A stretch of 64,000 nucleotides of DNA, from assembly GCF_027887165.1 (NCBI RefSeq), contig NC_077230.1, forward strand, positions 340,080,322-340,144,321. The letters run 5' to 3'. The notes beneath the pieces were generated by a model, which was given only the letters and a program-made list of their open reading frames with translations, ran no database searches and was not told where the DNA came from. This DNA comes from Monodelphis domestica. Lineage: Eukaryota; Chordata; Mammalia; Didelphimorphia; Didelphidae. The position numbers were made by a program, and so were the translations under genes. Positions 30,893 through 42,350 of the stretch are shown here, one piece after another (the first letter of the stretch is position 1; every line of letters starts with the position of its first letter).

Positions 30893-31165
30893 TCTATAAA
30901 TAGTTAAGCAGCCCCTGCTATGTACCAGGTACTAAGCTAAGAGTGCTGAGGATGCCAAAAGGGGCAAAAGATAGGCCCTTGCCCTCAAAGAGCTCACAAT
31001 CTAATGAGAGAGAGACACACAGGAACAAACCAGATATGTTCAGGGTAGATAGGAAATAATTAAGAGAGATGGCACTAGAATTAAGGGGGGGGGGTTGGCA
31101 AAAGTTTTCTGTACAAGTTGGGATTTTAGTTTGAACTTAAAAGAAGAAAGCCTGGGAAGCGTATA
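30893..31165 (-). mobile_element. L2 3' region
   Basis: 'ctgctatgtaccaggtacta', 'ccctcaaagagctcacaatc', 'ggattttagtttgaactt'. Confidence 0.85.
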
Positions 31166-31229
31166 TCTCCCCAGAGTAACAGGGGCTCCGGCAGATCAGG
31201 AGTTTTATCTCATTAATAGGATTAATAGG

Positions 31230-31385
31230 ATAATAGGTTTAAGATTGGGAAGGGACTTCAGAGCTAGACCAACCCCCTCCTTTCATCCAGGTGGGAAATG
31301 AGACCTAGAGAGATTGTACCAATAGACACACTGCTATGAAGTGGCTTAACTGAGATTGGAATCCAGACCCCCGACACACAAATCT
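31230..31385 (-). repeat. MIR/L3-like antisense fragment
   Basis: 'gattgggaagggacttcaga', 'gaaatgagacctagagagat', 'gagattggaatccagac'. Confidence 0.6.
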
Positions 31386-31394
31386 AGCCCCTCA

Positions 31395-31615
31395 TTTCTT
31401 TTATTTTTTAACCCCTACCTTCTGTCTTATAATTGATTTTCAAAGCAGAAGAACTGTAAGGTATGGCAATTGATGTTAAGTGACTTACCCAAGGTCACAC
31501 AGCTAGGAACTATCATCTTTAGCCCCTCTCCCCCACACACATACACATTCCTGCCAACTCACTGAGTTTACAACCCCAGGCCCAGCTCTCTATCCACTGA
31601 GCCACCTAGCAACCC
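31395..31615 (-). mobile_element. S1-type SINE with internal extra segment
   Basis: 'taccttctgtcttataattg' and 'ggtcacacagctaggaac' at one side and 'ctctctatccactgagccac' at the other. 31510-31570 between them is not SINE-like and includes cacacacatacaca. Confidence 0.75.
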
Positions 31616-31734
31616 ATCCAGCATCTTTTCTGAGATATACTTCATTACCCTACAAAACCTAATCTGATTTCTACTATAGTAAATATTTGTTTACTATATA
31701 TGAAGCTGTGTACCAGGCCCTGAGTTTACAAAGA

Positions 31735-31945
31735 AGAAACTAGCTCACATTTCTATTACCCTTTAAAGTTTACTGAGAGCTTTCCTCACAAAAACCCTAT
31801 GAGGTAGAAACTAAGTAGCTCCATTTTACAGATGAAGAAACTGAGATGCAAAGGTAAAAATGACTTGTCCAAGGTACAAATATGAGAGCTGGGCCTGGAA
31901 TCCAGATGCTCAGCTCTGACCCGTGCCCTTTTCACTCTGCCTTAC
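31735..31945 (-). repeat. MIR-type SINE
   Basis: 'ctccattttacagatgaaga', 'gacttgtccaaggtacaaat', 'gggcctggaatccag'. Confidence 0.78.
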
Positions 31946-31979
31946 AGACTCTAGAACTGAAAGGGTCCTTACCCTCAAG

Positions 31980-32215
31980 GAGAGGCAGCTTGGAGTCAGG
32001 ATATGTGGTGCTGAAGCTGGAGTCAGGAAGGCCAGGATTCAAATCTACCTTCCTATCTGTGGACTATGAAGACATCATCTCACCTCTCTAAGCTTAATTT
32101 TTCTCATCTCTAACATGGGACCATAATAATACGACAAACCTACTGTATTAGGGTAGTTGTGAGGATTGAATGAGATAATGTAGGTGAAAATGTCAGTTAC
32201 TATAAAATTCCATCT
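31980..32215 (+). repeat. MIR-type CORE-SINE
   Basis: 'ggagtcaggaaggccaggat', 'ttttctcatctctaacatgg', 'gttgtgaggattgaatgaga'. Confidence 0.8.
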
Positions 32216-32267
32216 GCTAGGAGAGATGTGACCCTCATAGAATAATTCATACTAAAAGCAAAGGGAG

Positions 32268-32452
32268 GGGCAGTTAGATGGCTTAGTGGATAGAGCCAGG
32301 TCCACATACAGAAGGTCTTGGATTCAGATGTGACCTCAGACATTTCCTGGCTATGTGACCCTGGTCTAGTCACTTAACCCCAATTGCCTAACCTTGGAAC
32401 TGACACTTAGTAGCAACTCTAAGACAGAAGTTAAGGGTTTAAAAAAAAAATC
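32268..32452 (+). mobile_element. S1-type SINE, slightly deleted
   Basis: 'gggcagttagatggcttagt', 'gacctcagacatttcctggc', 'taaccccaattgcctaacct', A-tail. The 'cttaccactcttctgc' segment is missing. Confidence 0.85.
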
Positions 32453-33026
32453 AATCCACAAATAAATAACTACTATGTGCCAGCCACTGTGAATACAAAG
32501 AAAAAAGAAAAAAAAGAAGTCCTGGCCTCAAGGAGATTACATTTCTACCCAAAGAAACAAGTTGCACCTATATAAGTAAATACAAGGGCACCAGAGGGGG
32601 GAAGGCACTAATAGCCTTTGGCAGGTGTTTGACAGGTGGCACTTGTGTTGAGCTAGCCGATTCTAAGACTAATGAATGGGCAGAACATTCCAGCAATGGG
32701 GACAGCAGGGAATGTCTTGGATTGGCAATAAATGGCAAGTAGTCTGGGAAGGTAGGTTGGAGCCAGACCTTGAAGGACCCTAAATGCTAAACAGCATTTT
32801 ATTCTGGAGGCAAAAAGGAGCATTTGGAACTTTGAGCAAGGGAGTGACTGGGGTCAGGCTTGTGCTTCAAGAGTACCACTTTGGCAGCTGTGTGGAAAAT
32901 AGATCTGAGAAGGGAGAGACCAGTGAAGAGGTCATTGCAGTAGTTCAGGATCTGGTACTGAAGGCAATGAACTAGGGCAGTAGTCATCTTAGTAGAAGGA
33001 GAAGATGAATTCAAGAGATTGTGGAG

Positions 33027-33273
33027 AGGGGCAGCTCGGTAGCACAGTGGATAGAAAGCCAACCTGGAGTTGGGAGGATTTGGGTTCAAATATGACCTGA
33101 GACACTTCTGAGCTGCATGACCCTGAGCAAATTGCCTAACCCCAGTTGCCTAGCCCTTACCACTCTTCTGTCTTTGAACCCATACACAGTATTGATTCTA
33201 AAATGGAAGGCAAGGGTTGAGAGAGAGAAAGAGAGAGACAGACAGAGACAGACAGAGACGGAGACAGAGACAG

Positions 33274-33332
<59 letters not shown>
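33027..33332 (+). mobile_element. S1-type SINE with expanded purine tail
   Basis: SINE body 33027-33215 ('cagctcggtagcacagtgga', 'gttgcctagcccttaccact'), followed by (GACAGA)n and (GA)n to 33332. A target duplication gagattgtggag lies at both ends (33015-33026 and about 33331-33342), so the microsatellite grew from the SINE tail. Confidence 0.9.
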
Positions 33333-33337
<5 letters not shown>

Positions 33338-33356
33338 GGAGGAGCATCTATAAGGA

Positions 33357-33594
33357 CAAGCAGTGGATAGATGGTGGGCCAGGCATCAGGAAGACCTGAT
33401 TTTCAAATGTGGCCTCAGATACTTTCTAGTTATATGACTTTGGAAAAGTCACTTAACCCTGTTGATCTTGGTTTTTTCATCTGTGGAAAGAAATGGAGAA
33501 GGAAATGGCAAACCACTCCAGTTATCTTTGCCAAGAAAACTCCAAATGGGGTCATGATGAGTCAGAAATGATTGAAAAACAACTAAAAACAACA
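33357..33594 (+). mobile_element. MAR1-type SINE
   Basis: 'gggccaggcatcaggaagac', 'atggcaaaccactccagtta', 'ccaaatggggtcatgatgag', ending in an aac-rich tail. Confidence 0.9.
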
Positions 33595-33984
33595 AAAGCA
33601 TCTCTAGGAATGATAGCTGAATTGCAGGGATATGGTTGGGGGTGAGGGAGGCAGATTGAGAGGTTCAGGATGAATCCAAGGTGGCCAACTTGGATTTCTG
33701 TGGAAGGATGGCTGGGGTTTGGGGGCAGGGAGGAGGAGGAGGAGGAGGAAGAAGATAATAAGTTCTCATTTGGACATGTTGAATTTGAGATGCTAATGAG
33801 ACATCCTGTTCAAAATGTCCAATAAATAGTTGATATAGATTGGAGCTGTAGAGAGTCAAGGGCTTTCACATGTAGATCTGGGGATCATTTTTGTAGAAAT
33901 GATAGTTGAAGCATGGCAGCTTTTGACATACTCCTCTTCTGCCTCTGTGTCCTGACTCCACATGTACCCCAAAATAAAGGTGCA

Positions 33985-34210
33985 GTAGCTCTGGGCCTTG
34001 AATCAGTAGGTTGGAGTTCAAATGTGGCTTTATACTTGCTGAGTGAACCTGGACAAGTCAACTTCTGCCTATTTCAGTTTTCTCAACTGTAAAATGAGGA
34101 TAGTAATAACACCTACCTCCTAGGGCTGTTGTGAGAATCAAATGTAATATTTGTTAAGCACTCAGTATGCTGCATGGCATATAGTAGGTACTTAATAAAT
34201 GACTGTTTCC
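33985..34210 (+). mobile_element. MIR-type CORE-SINE, full length
   Basis: From 'gtgcagtagctctgggcctt' to 'gtaggtacttaataaatgac' with the CORE 'ctcaactgtaaaatgaggat'. Confidence 0.85.
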
Positions 34211-34520
34211 AAAGCTCTGTTTTGGGCCTTATTCTGACCATTTGCTTCCTATCCTGACCTCAGGGGGTGGTGATATTGATGGTAATTAAGAAATGGTAAT
34301 TAAATCCATGGGATCACTAATTGAAATAGATTATAGAGAGAAGAGAAGGGGAGTTTATGTCCAAGAATCAGACCAAAGACAACCTTGAGGGATATCCATC
34401 TACCTTTGAGGTCGAGCAGGAAACAGGCATCCAGAGGGGTCTAGGACAAATCTCTTCTACTAGAAAGGGAAGGGTTGCAATCTAGGAAGATTTCTTTGTG
34501 GAAGTGGCAACTGCCTTAGA
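34211..34520. other. Partly L2-like, otherwise unassigned
   Basis: 34290-34480 has faint antisense L2 traces ('taattaaatccatgggatca', 'agaagagaaggggagttt'). No gene. Confidence 0.45.
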
Positions 34521-34524
34521 TTCT

Positions 34525-34708
34525 TTTTTTTTTAACTTATTCTTTCTTAGTAACAACTCTTAAGTCAGAAGGGCAAGGGCTAGACAAGTGAGGTTAAGTG
34601 ACTTCTCCAGGGTCACAGGGCTAGGAAGTGTCTGAGGCTAGATTTGAACTCTGATTCTCCTGACTCTAGACCTGATTCTATCCATTTTGTCACCTAACTG
34701 CCCCACAA
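34525..34708 (-). mobile_element. S1-type SINE
   Basis: 'gtgaggttaagtgacttctc', 'aggctagatttgaactctga', 'ttgtcacctaactgcccc'. Confidence 0.85.
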
Positions 34709-34879
34709 CCACTCAAGGTCTTGAAGGAAAAAGTTTTCAAAAATGGGGTTTGTTCTAAGCTAAGTTGGGGAAATGAGAGAGGGTGAGGTGAAATGCAGGA
34801 ATAGCAATTCCCATAGGAGGCTGCCTCACCATTACTTAAGAGGAGACACTTAAATATTTTCTGCATTGTAAAAGTGTGA

Positions 34880-35095
34880 AGAAGCTAAGGGTGCAGCCTC
34901 TGGTCTCAGCCTTGCTATACACTCTTCTTATGATCCTGGACAAATTATGTCAATTCTTTGAGCCTCAGTCTCCTCTGTAGAAAAAGGGTAACAATCCCCC
35001 CTCCTACTGCTTCTCTTCTTGGCCTGGTGGGAGGATGGAATGAGATAATAGCTGGGTGTGGTCCTTGGGGTGGTATGTAATATAGCTATCAAAAA
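34880..35095 (+). repeat. MIR-type SINE, decayed
   Basis: 'gatcctggacaaattatgtc', 'gagcctcagtctcctctgta', 'ggaatgagataatagctgg'. Confidence 0.65.
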
Positions 35096-35354
35096 GCTGG
35101 GGGAGGAGAGTAACCAGAATTATTTTATTTTCATCATTTCATGCTAAAAGATAGGGTTATTATAGCACTCTCAGTTTGCATATTTTAGCAGTAAATATCA
35201 CAGGGTAGGTTTATGGCACAACACTAACACATGGGGAGACAGTATGTAGGGCAATGTGGTTGTCGAGTTTCTAGGTAGATTGTCTGGCTTTTATTTTTGT
35301 TTAACACTTTGAAGAACTGTCTTCATTTATTTCTAGAACAGTGATGTAATTGAG

Positions 35355-35495
35355 CTATAGTGGCAACAATGGTGGATTTAGTATCAGAAGACCTGGGTGA
35401 AAATCCTGGCTCTATCCTTTATTGCCTCAGTAACTTTGGATGAGTCACTAATGCCCTTTTCTAGCCTCAGTTTCCCTCTCTGTAAAATAAGGAAG
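35355..35495 (+). repeat. MIR-type SINE
   Basis: 'tagtatcagaagacctgggt', 'gatgagtcactaatgccctt', 'ctcagtttccctctctgtaa'. Confidence 0.75.
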
Positions 35496-35680
35496 ACTGA
35501 GGAAGAGCTATCTGAATCTCTATCTGAACGTCTTGGATTCAAATATAGCCTTAGACTCTTTCCTAGCTGTGTGACCCTCGGCAAGTCACTTAACCCCCAT
35601 TGCCTAGCCCTTACTGCTCTTCTGCCTTGGAACCAATCCTTTGTATTGCTTCCAAAATGGAAGGTAAGGGTTTAAAACAA
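35496..35680 (+). mobile_element. S1-type SINE, 5' head replaced
   Basis: From 'gtcttggattcaaatatagc' through 'ccccattgcctagcccttac' to 'aaggtaagggtttaaaac'. The usual head is not visible; it abuts the MIR directly. Confidence 0.8.
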
Positions 35681-35804
35681 ATGTGCAGGATGAGTTAGAT
35701 GAAATCCAGTCATCCCATGATAGGAGAGGAAAGAATTAATACATTGTGGTCCTGTATACTAGTTTAAAATTAAGTCAATGAGTCAGAAAATATTGAGTTA
35801 GTAC

Positions 35805-36930
35805 TATTTTTGTTTAGGAGTAGGTGCTTGCCTACTATTTGTCAGGCACTGTGCTGAGCACTGGGGATGCAAGTAAGAAAAGGAAAGCGTCCCTGAACGC
35901 TAGTTTATAGTCTAATGCAAACAAATATATACAGAGCAAGCTATATGGATAGGATGAATGGGAAGTACTGGTATTTAATAGAAGGAAGGCACTAGAATTA
36001 AGAGGACTTGGGGAAGGCTTCCAGTAAAAGAAAGGATTTTACTTGGGACTTAAAGGAAGCCAGGTAGGTGAGCACGTGGAGTGGAGGGAGGAGAGTATTC
36101 CAGGCCTGTGACAATGCCCAGAGACTGGAGAGGGAATCTCTTGTTCATGGAACGGCCAGGAGGCCAGTGATGCTGGACAGAAAAATGCATGCCATGGAGT
36201 GTGGTATACAAAAGACAGGAGGTAGGAGAGGGCTAGTTATGAAGGGCTTTGAATGCCAGACAATTTTGTATTTGACCCTGAAGGCACTAGGGATCTTCTC
36301 TAGTTATACTGAGTAGAAGAATGATATGGTCACACTTGAACTTTGGCAGTCACTTTAGTGACTGAATGGAAGATGGATTGTAGTGGGGATGGACACGAGG
36401 CGGGCAGATCCAGTAGTATTGCAATAGTCCAGGTGTGATAAGGGGCTGCATTAGAGTTGTTATTTCTAGTGTCAGAGTCGGTGTTGGAGGAGAGAGGAGG
36501 ACGGATTTGAGAGGCGATGTGAAGGTGAAGACGACAGGTCTTGGTAACAGCTTGGAAATGGGAGGCAAGTGTAGATAGTCTAGTTAGTCTGGGGATGGGG
36601 TGGAGTCCAGGGGGACCCTCGGGTCATGGGCCTGGGAGAATGAGGAGATGGTGATGCCTTTGATAATAATAGAGAAAGTAGGAGGTAGGGGGAGTTTAGA
36701 GGGAAAGATAATGAGTTCAGTTTTGGACATGTTGAGTTGAAGACATTTACTAGCCATATAGATGTCTGAAAGACAGTTGAAGATTCAAGACTGCAGGTCA
36801 GCAAAGAGCCTGGGCAGGAGAGATAGATTTAAGATCATCAGCATAGAGAGGGTAATTAAATCCATGGGAGCTGATGAGGTCCCCAAGTGAAGTACTCTAG
36901 AGGGAGAAGAGGAGAGGGCCCAGGGCAGAA
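35805..36930 (-). mobile_element. L2 LINE, antisense, from 3'UTR into the YADD region
   Basis: Runs from 'gtcaggcactgtgctgagca' and 'agtttatagtctaatgc' through 'ggaacggccaggaggccagt' and 'gccactttag'-like RT sequence to 'gatcatcagcatagag', whose minus strand reads LYADD, the polymerase active-site box. Frames are broken. Confidence 0.9.
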
Positions 36931-36934
36931 CCCT

Positions 36935-37497
36935 GTTAATTCAGCCAAAATGGCCTGTGGTTCCTCGTGCCCCATATTCCACCTTTCATCTTTGTGTTTT
37001 TGCACTGACTGTCTGCCATGTTTGGAATGCATTCCCTTCTTGCCTCCATTTCTCAGAATCCCTGGTTTCCTTCAAAGCTGAGCTTAAAACAGCCCCCCAC
37101 CCCACCCCATTTCTTGGTCCTTCCAACAGTGAATCATGTATTAATTGTTTCCTTTGTAGATACTTGTTGTTTCTTAGATAATAAGCTCGTTGAGGGGAGG
37201 GACTGTATCATTTTTGTCCTTGTATCTTCATTGTCTAGCACATTACCTGGCACATAGTAGGCACTTAATGTTTTTTTTTTTTAGACCTTTACCTTCTGTT
37301 TTAGAATCCACCATAAGTATTGGTTCCAAGGCAGAAGAGCAGTAAAGGCTAGGCAATTAGGGGTTAAGTGACTTGCCCAGGGTCACAGGGCTAGGAAGTA
37401 TCTCAGACCAACACCACAGGACCTCCTGTCTTTAGGCATGGCTCTCTATCTGCTGAGCCACCAAGTTGCCCAAATAAATGCTTATTGATTGATTGAG
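36935..37497 (+). mobile_element. L2 LINE 3' end, sense, split by an S1 SINE
   Basis: Translation includes VCHVWNAFPS and ESLVSFKAELK, the L2 C-terminus. Then 'taataagctcgttgagggga', 'cctggcacatagtaggcact', and after the SINE 'aataaatgcttattgattga'. Opposite in orientation to its left neighbour, so a separate insertion. Confidence 0.9.
37268..37470 (-). mobile_element. S1-type SINE inside the L2 3' tail
   Basis: 'acctttaccttctgttttag', 'gacttgcccagggtcacagg', 'ctctatctgctgagccacca'. It separates gcacttaat from aataaatgc of the host L2. Confidence 0.92.
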
Positions 37498-37499
37498 GC

Positions 37500-38340
37500 A
37501 GAATTTGAACCTAAATCTCCCAACTCTAAATCTAACTAGGAGAATGTGCTCCTGAAATGCCTTAGAGAGGAATTATTCTTTGGTCCTTGCAACCTAATTT
37601 TGAAAGCCTAGATAAGTACCCACGCTTTTGTGTGTTTGAGCCTGAAGCTACCTCCGGTTCTCCTGTGGTTTTGCCTTGCTAGTGCTTCTGATGTTAATGC
37701 CATACAAGGGCCTGTTTGACTCCACACTGGGGCCAAGTGGAAGATCTACCGGATGCTGTCCTTTAAATGCCTCCTGTCTCTTTCACTTTTCTTTTTAATT
37801 TGATGAGACTTCACAAGATTGTTTTTTCCTCCCTACTAGGCTTCCTTCTCATAGAGCTATCCCATTCTTCCAGAGGCTGGAAAGTATAATCTGGTCTGCT
37901 GGTCCTTTCACTTTCTGAACCCCTTAGACCTCTTGACAATTCAGCATCATTCAGATGAACAATCTTCTTTCAGACATTGGATGAAGGAAGCTGAAATAAA
38001 AGTAGAGGGAGACCAAAAGACAGCCTTGGCTTCTCCCTTCCCAGAAGTCTGTGCTGTTGGTTTTATTGAACTTTATCTAATACCTCCCTATCCCCTTAAA
38101 ACAATAGAAATTGAAAAATGCCAACCTCTGTTCAATAAAGACAGAGCTCTTTAAAAAAAAAGACTGTTTGCCTCATGCTGGTTTAGGACTCTAAAATGTA
38201 TGAGCCGGGACCAGGAGTAGTGCTAGAGTCAGCTCTTGCTTCTGCTGATTGTTAAATTTCTAATGTGAGCATTTATACCTCAGAAATTGGCAGATGCTCC
38301 AAGTCAAAGCTTGATTTATTGTTTTGTTGAAAATAATAGA
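37500..38340. other. Mostly unique, non-coding
   Basis: No repeat recognised. The 73-codon frame 37933-38154 starts within unique DNA but shows no domain. Candidate intron sequence. Confidence 0.45.
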
Positions 38341-38344
38341 GAAA

Positions 38345-38645
38345 ATGTTAATAGTAATAATAATGATAGCTAACATTTATTTAGTGCTTATTGTGTGCTA
38401 AATGCTTTACAATTATTTTCATTTGATTGTTAAAGGTAAAAATGTGTCCTGTCTACATTTTCCTTCTAGAGATCTTGTTATTAAACATTTGCCAGCACAT
38501 TACTGTTTGAGGTAGACATTAGAATGTAGAATGTTAGAGCTTAAGATGTCAGAGCTGGAAGAAACTGTAGGGATCAGCTACTTAGCCCAGCCCCCACGTT
38601 TTACAGAGGAGGATACTGAAGACTTGAGAGAAAGTGACCTGCCTG
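38345..38645 (-). repeat. MIR and L3-like fragments
   Basis: 'ataatgatagctaacattta' and 'gtgtgctaaatgctttacaa' (MIR, antisense), then 'gtcagagctggaagaaactg' and 'acagaggaggatactgaaga'. Confidence 0.65.
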
Positions 38646-38657
38646 GTTACTGGTTAG

Positions 38658-38882
38658 TGGGGTAGCTAGGTAGCCCAGTGGTTAGAACTCTGGGTCTGAG
38701 TTCAAATTTGGCCTCAGACACTGGCTGTGTGACCCTGGATAAATCATTTAATCCTGTTTGCCTCAATTTTGTCATCTGTAAAATGAGCTGGAGAAGGAAA
38801 TGGCAAATCACCCCTGTACCTTCACCAAGAAAACCCCAAATGGGGTCATGAAGAGCCAGACACAGTTCGGCAACAACAACAT
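38658..38882 (+). mobile_element. MAR1-type SINE
   Basis: 'gtagctaggtagcccagtgg', 'gaaggaaatggcaaatcacc', 'ccccaaatggggtcatgaag', 'cacagttcggcaacaacaac'. Confidence 0.92.
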
Positions 38883-39695
38883 TTGAAGATGATACAAGAT
38901 TTTATTTTTTTGTTGGTGGTGTTGAATGCTTATGTATTTCCTACACACAAGAAACAAGTATGTAACAATAAAAAACCTTAAACAAAAAGTAGCAGTATCA
39001 TAACTTGTTACTGAGACTGAGGCTGAAATTTGCATGAAGCAATCTACAGGACTATTAAATAGTTATTTTTGCACTGTCTAAACAGTTCCCATCAGGTCTA
39101 TGTTTTCTGGTAAGCCATGCCAGTAGTTGGGCTCTTTCTCCTGCTGGTGCTCATCTTCCCTGGTAGAGAAACTGTCTACCAGAGAACAGTGAATTAGGGA
39201 GCCAGGAGTTCTAATCTTCCAAGCTCTCTAAGCCTGTCTTCATGAGAGAAGACAGATGTAGATTTATACACATAAATTAAAAATGCATCTAACAATAGCA
39301 CTACAAAACAGAAATGACTCTACCTAATTCAGTATAAGATCTCATTTTAATGTTTTCCTTTCCATTATTTTCTCATGTTGGTTTGATGAAGTTGCCAATA
39401 TCCTGACTGACTTTTGGTTCCTGATGAATTGAGGGTTATTGTATTATCCTGGGTTATTGTATCATATTGAGGATATTATATTAACTTTTGACCCCCTCAA
39501 GGCTATATTTCCTCATCTGTAAAATTATGATGTCTGCTCCCTCAGTTCTCCTACCCTAAGAATTTATGATTTTGTGACTCTTAGACCTCAGTCAACAATT
39601 ATGAAGTGCTTACTATGTGCCAGGTATAGTGCTAAGCCCTAGAGGTACAAAGAAAGACAAAAACATGATCCCTGCCCTCAAGGAGCTAACATTCT

Positions 39696-40298
39696 TTTTT
39701 TTTCTTTTTAAAAAATTCTTTTTATTTATTCTATTAAATATTTCCCTGTTAAATGTAAAAATAATAACAATTTTAAAAATTAAGTTCCAAGTTCTCTCCT
39801 TCCCTCCCACCATCCCGCCTCCTTGAGAAGGTAAGAAATTTGATTTGGGTTATACATGTATTGTCATGCAAAACATATTTCCATGTTATTCACTGTGGTA
39901 AGAGAATATTCATATAAAACAAAAAACCCCAGATAAAAATCCAAATAAACTAAAGTAAAAAATAGTATGCTTTGATCTGCATTCCAGCTCCAACCGTTCT
40001 TTTTCTTAGAAGTGATAGCATTCTTCGTCACAAGTCCTTTAGAGTTGTTCTGGGTCATTGCACTGCTGAGAGTAGCTAAGTCTATCACAGTAGATCATTC
40101 CACAATATTGCTATTAACCATGTGCAATGTTCTCCTTGTTTTGCCTATTTCACTCTGCATCAGTTCATGTAGATCTTTCCAGCTCTTTCTGAAATCATCT
40201 TGTTTATCATTTCCATCACCAGCATATACCACAATTTGTTCAGCCATTCCCTAATGGATGGACATCCCCCTAATTTCCATTTCTTTGCCACCACAGGC
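39696..40298 (-). mobile_element. L1-type 3'UTR insertion (different L1 subfamily)
   Basis: 'tgttaaatgtaaaaataata', 'cactctgcatcagttcatgt', 'tgttcagccattccctaatg', 'ccatttctttgccaccac'. Flanks gctaacattct (39685) and gctctcattct (40299) are a target duplication with two changes. It sits inside the L2. Confidence 0.8.
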
Positions 40299-41426
40299 GC
40301 TCTCATTCTAATGGGGAGAGACAATATACATAATCTGGGAATTATGTTTGGAGATAATAGTTGAATCCATGGGAATGGATGAAATCACCAGAAAAGACAG
40401 AATAGGGGGAAAAGAGAAGAGGACTAAAACATTTATGCAAAAAGCTATGTATGTAAAAGATCTATATAATGTAAATGAAAGGTAATATTAGAGGAAAGGG
40501 ACTAGGAGAGGGCTGAGGATAGTTGGGGACAGGAAGAATGGGGAAAAGCTTCTTTTAGAATTTGAGATTTAATCTGAATCTTGAAAGAAGTGAGGGAATC
40601 TAGGAGTTGGTGATCAAGAAGGAGAGCATTCCAGTCACAGGAGACTGCTAGTGCAATTGTAGAGAGTAGGGACATGGAATGTTGGGTATGAGGATCAGTA
40701 GAAAATAGTCCACCCTAGCTGGATCCTAGAGTTCATAAAAGAAGACAGTGTAAGAATTCTGGAAAACTAGGAAGGGGCCAGGTTATGAAGGTTTTTAAAT
40801 GCCAAACAGAGAATTTTAGGTTTGATCCTAGAGGTCATAGGGAGCCACTGGAGTTTATTGAGTAGAAGTGTGAAATGGTCAGACCTAAGCTTTAGGAGAT
40901 CCGTTTGAGATCTACCTGAAGGATGGCCTGGAAGGGTGAGAAACTTGAGGCAAGCAGACCTACCAACAGGCTATTATTGTAAGAGCTTAAACAGGAAATG
41001 ATGAGGGGAGCCTCCACTAGGGTGATATCAGGGTCAAAAGAGAGAAGGGGGCAGAGATCTATATTTGTGTCTTTATTTCTCTCTGGTGAGAGATGCCATG
41101 AAGATAGAAATGACAGCACTTGACAACTGATTGGATATGGACATTAAGGGAAAAATAGAGGATGACATTTAGGTTGTGAGCCTTGGTAACTGGGAGGATA
41201 GTGGGACCCTCAACACTAATAGGAAAGTTAGGAAAAGGGGAAGGTTAGGGAAAGGGGAATGATAGAGAATTAATTCAGTTCTGTAGATGTTTAAGTTAAA
41301 GATGCCTTTGGGATGTTTAGTTCAAGACAGGCAATTAAAAATGAGGGCTATGTTGTGAGGTAAACATGACAAGCTTTGAGAGTGATTTGGGCATGTGGAT
41401 GAGTGCAACTTAAGAGTTAAGGATAT

Positions 41427-41622
41427 GGGGCAGCTAGGTTGCTCAGTGGATAGGGAGCCAGTACTGGAGTCAGGAGGTCAAATCTAGATTCACACACTTC
41501 CTGGCTGTGTGACCTTGGGCAAGTCACTTGACCCCATTTGCTTGGCCCTTTACTACTCTTTTGCCTGGGAACTAATACATAGTATTGATTCTAAGATGGA
41601 AGGTAAGGATTAAAAAAAAAAG
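41427..41622 (+). mobile_element. S1-type SINE
   Basis: 'ggcagctaggttgctcagtg', 'tgtgaccttgggcaagtcac', 'agtattgattctaagatgga', A-tail. Confidence 0.9.
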
Positions 41623-42269
41623 AGTCAAAGTTTACATTGAGGTAACTAAGGGAATGTTGGTGTCATCAACAGTAATAAGGAAGGTAAGAAGAGAAGGTTT
41701 GGGTAAAAAGATAATGAGTCCTGTTTTTAATGTGCTGAATTTGAGATGCCTAGAGGACATCCAATTCAAGATGTCCAAGAGACAGTTGATGGTCTAGAAC
41801 TAGACCATCTCTCAGGAGAGAGAGATTAGGGCTAGATATATAATCCTGGGAATCATGTATGGAGATACTAGTTGAATCCATGGAAATTGATGAGATCACC
41901 AAAAGAGATATATAGAGGGAAAAGAGAAGAGGACCTAAGATAAAGGAGCTTTGGGAAACAAATCCAAGGGTTTTTTGGTTCTATGCTCAATGGATATCTA
42001 GCAAACAAGATTGAAGAGTGGTAAGACAAATAGGAGCAGGAGCAAGAGAGCAGTGCTGTGAAAACCCAGAGGAGAAAGTACCAAGTAGGAGAGGGTGATA
42101 ATTTCAAAGGGGAAGAATGAACACAGAAAATGTCATTAGATTTGGCCTTAGTTCACTGGTAACTTTGGACATCGGTCTAATGATGAGGTTCCTACTATAG
42201 ACCATTTTCTCAAGGATATTAGCCAAGAAGAGAATAAAGATAGAGAATAATACTTAATGGAAATGTTCT

Positions 42270-42350
42270 GAGGTCTTCTCCCCAAAAACGTGTCAAAAAC
42301 CGAACTCATCTTTCCTCCTCATCAAAAGCTCCTCTTCCAAATCCCACATT
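42270..42350 (+). repeat. L2 sense fragment
   Basis: 'cgtgtcaaaaaccgaactca' followed by tctttcctcc resembles the L2 MSKTELIIFPP segment in sense orientation. Confidence 0.45.

Larger units (their letters stand above)
32455..33915 (-). mobile_element. L2 LINE, 3' half of ORF2 and 3'UTR, interrupted by two SINEs
   Basis: Antisense L2. The minus-strand translation includes LNYCNDL and IFHTAAKVVLLKHKPD, which match the L2 segment SRLDYCNSLLTGLP...AARVILLKRKSD. Marker sequence 'tttggcagctgtgtggaaaa' and 'gttctcatttggacatgttg'. Frames are broken. S1 at 33027 and MAR1 at 33357 lie inside it. Confidence 0.88.
39585..42260 (-). mobile_element. L2 LINE, long antisense copy, interrupted by L1 and S1 insertions
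   Basis: Starts 'tgcttactatgtgccaggta' and 'ccctgccctcaaggagctaa', resumes after the L1 at 40299 with 'tctaatggggagagacaata', then 'gggagccactggagtttatt', 'gtttttaatgtgctgaattt', 'gcattagatttggcc'-like and 'tttctcaaggatattagcca'. Covers 3'UTR, thumb and polymerase portions. Frames are lost; some internal duplication or loss around 40340-40440. Confidence 0.88.

Noticed and set aside
37933-38154. 73-codon frame as a host exon
   Set aside because: No flanking splice signals that I trust and no recognisable protein family.
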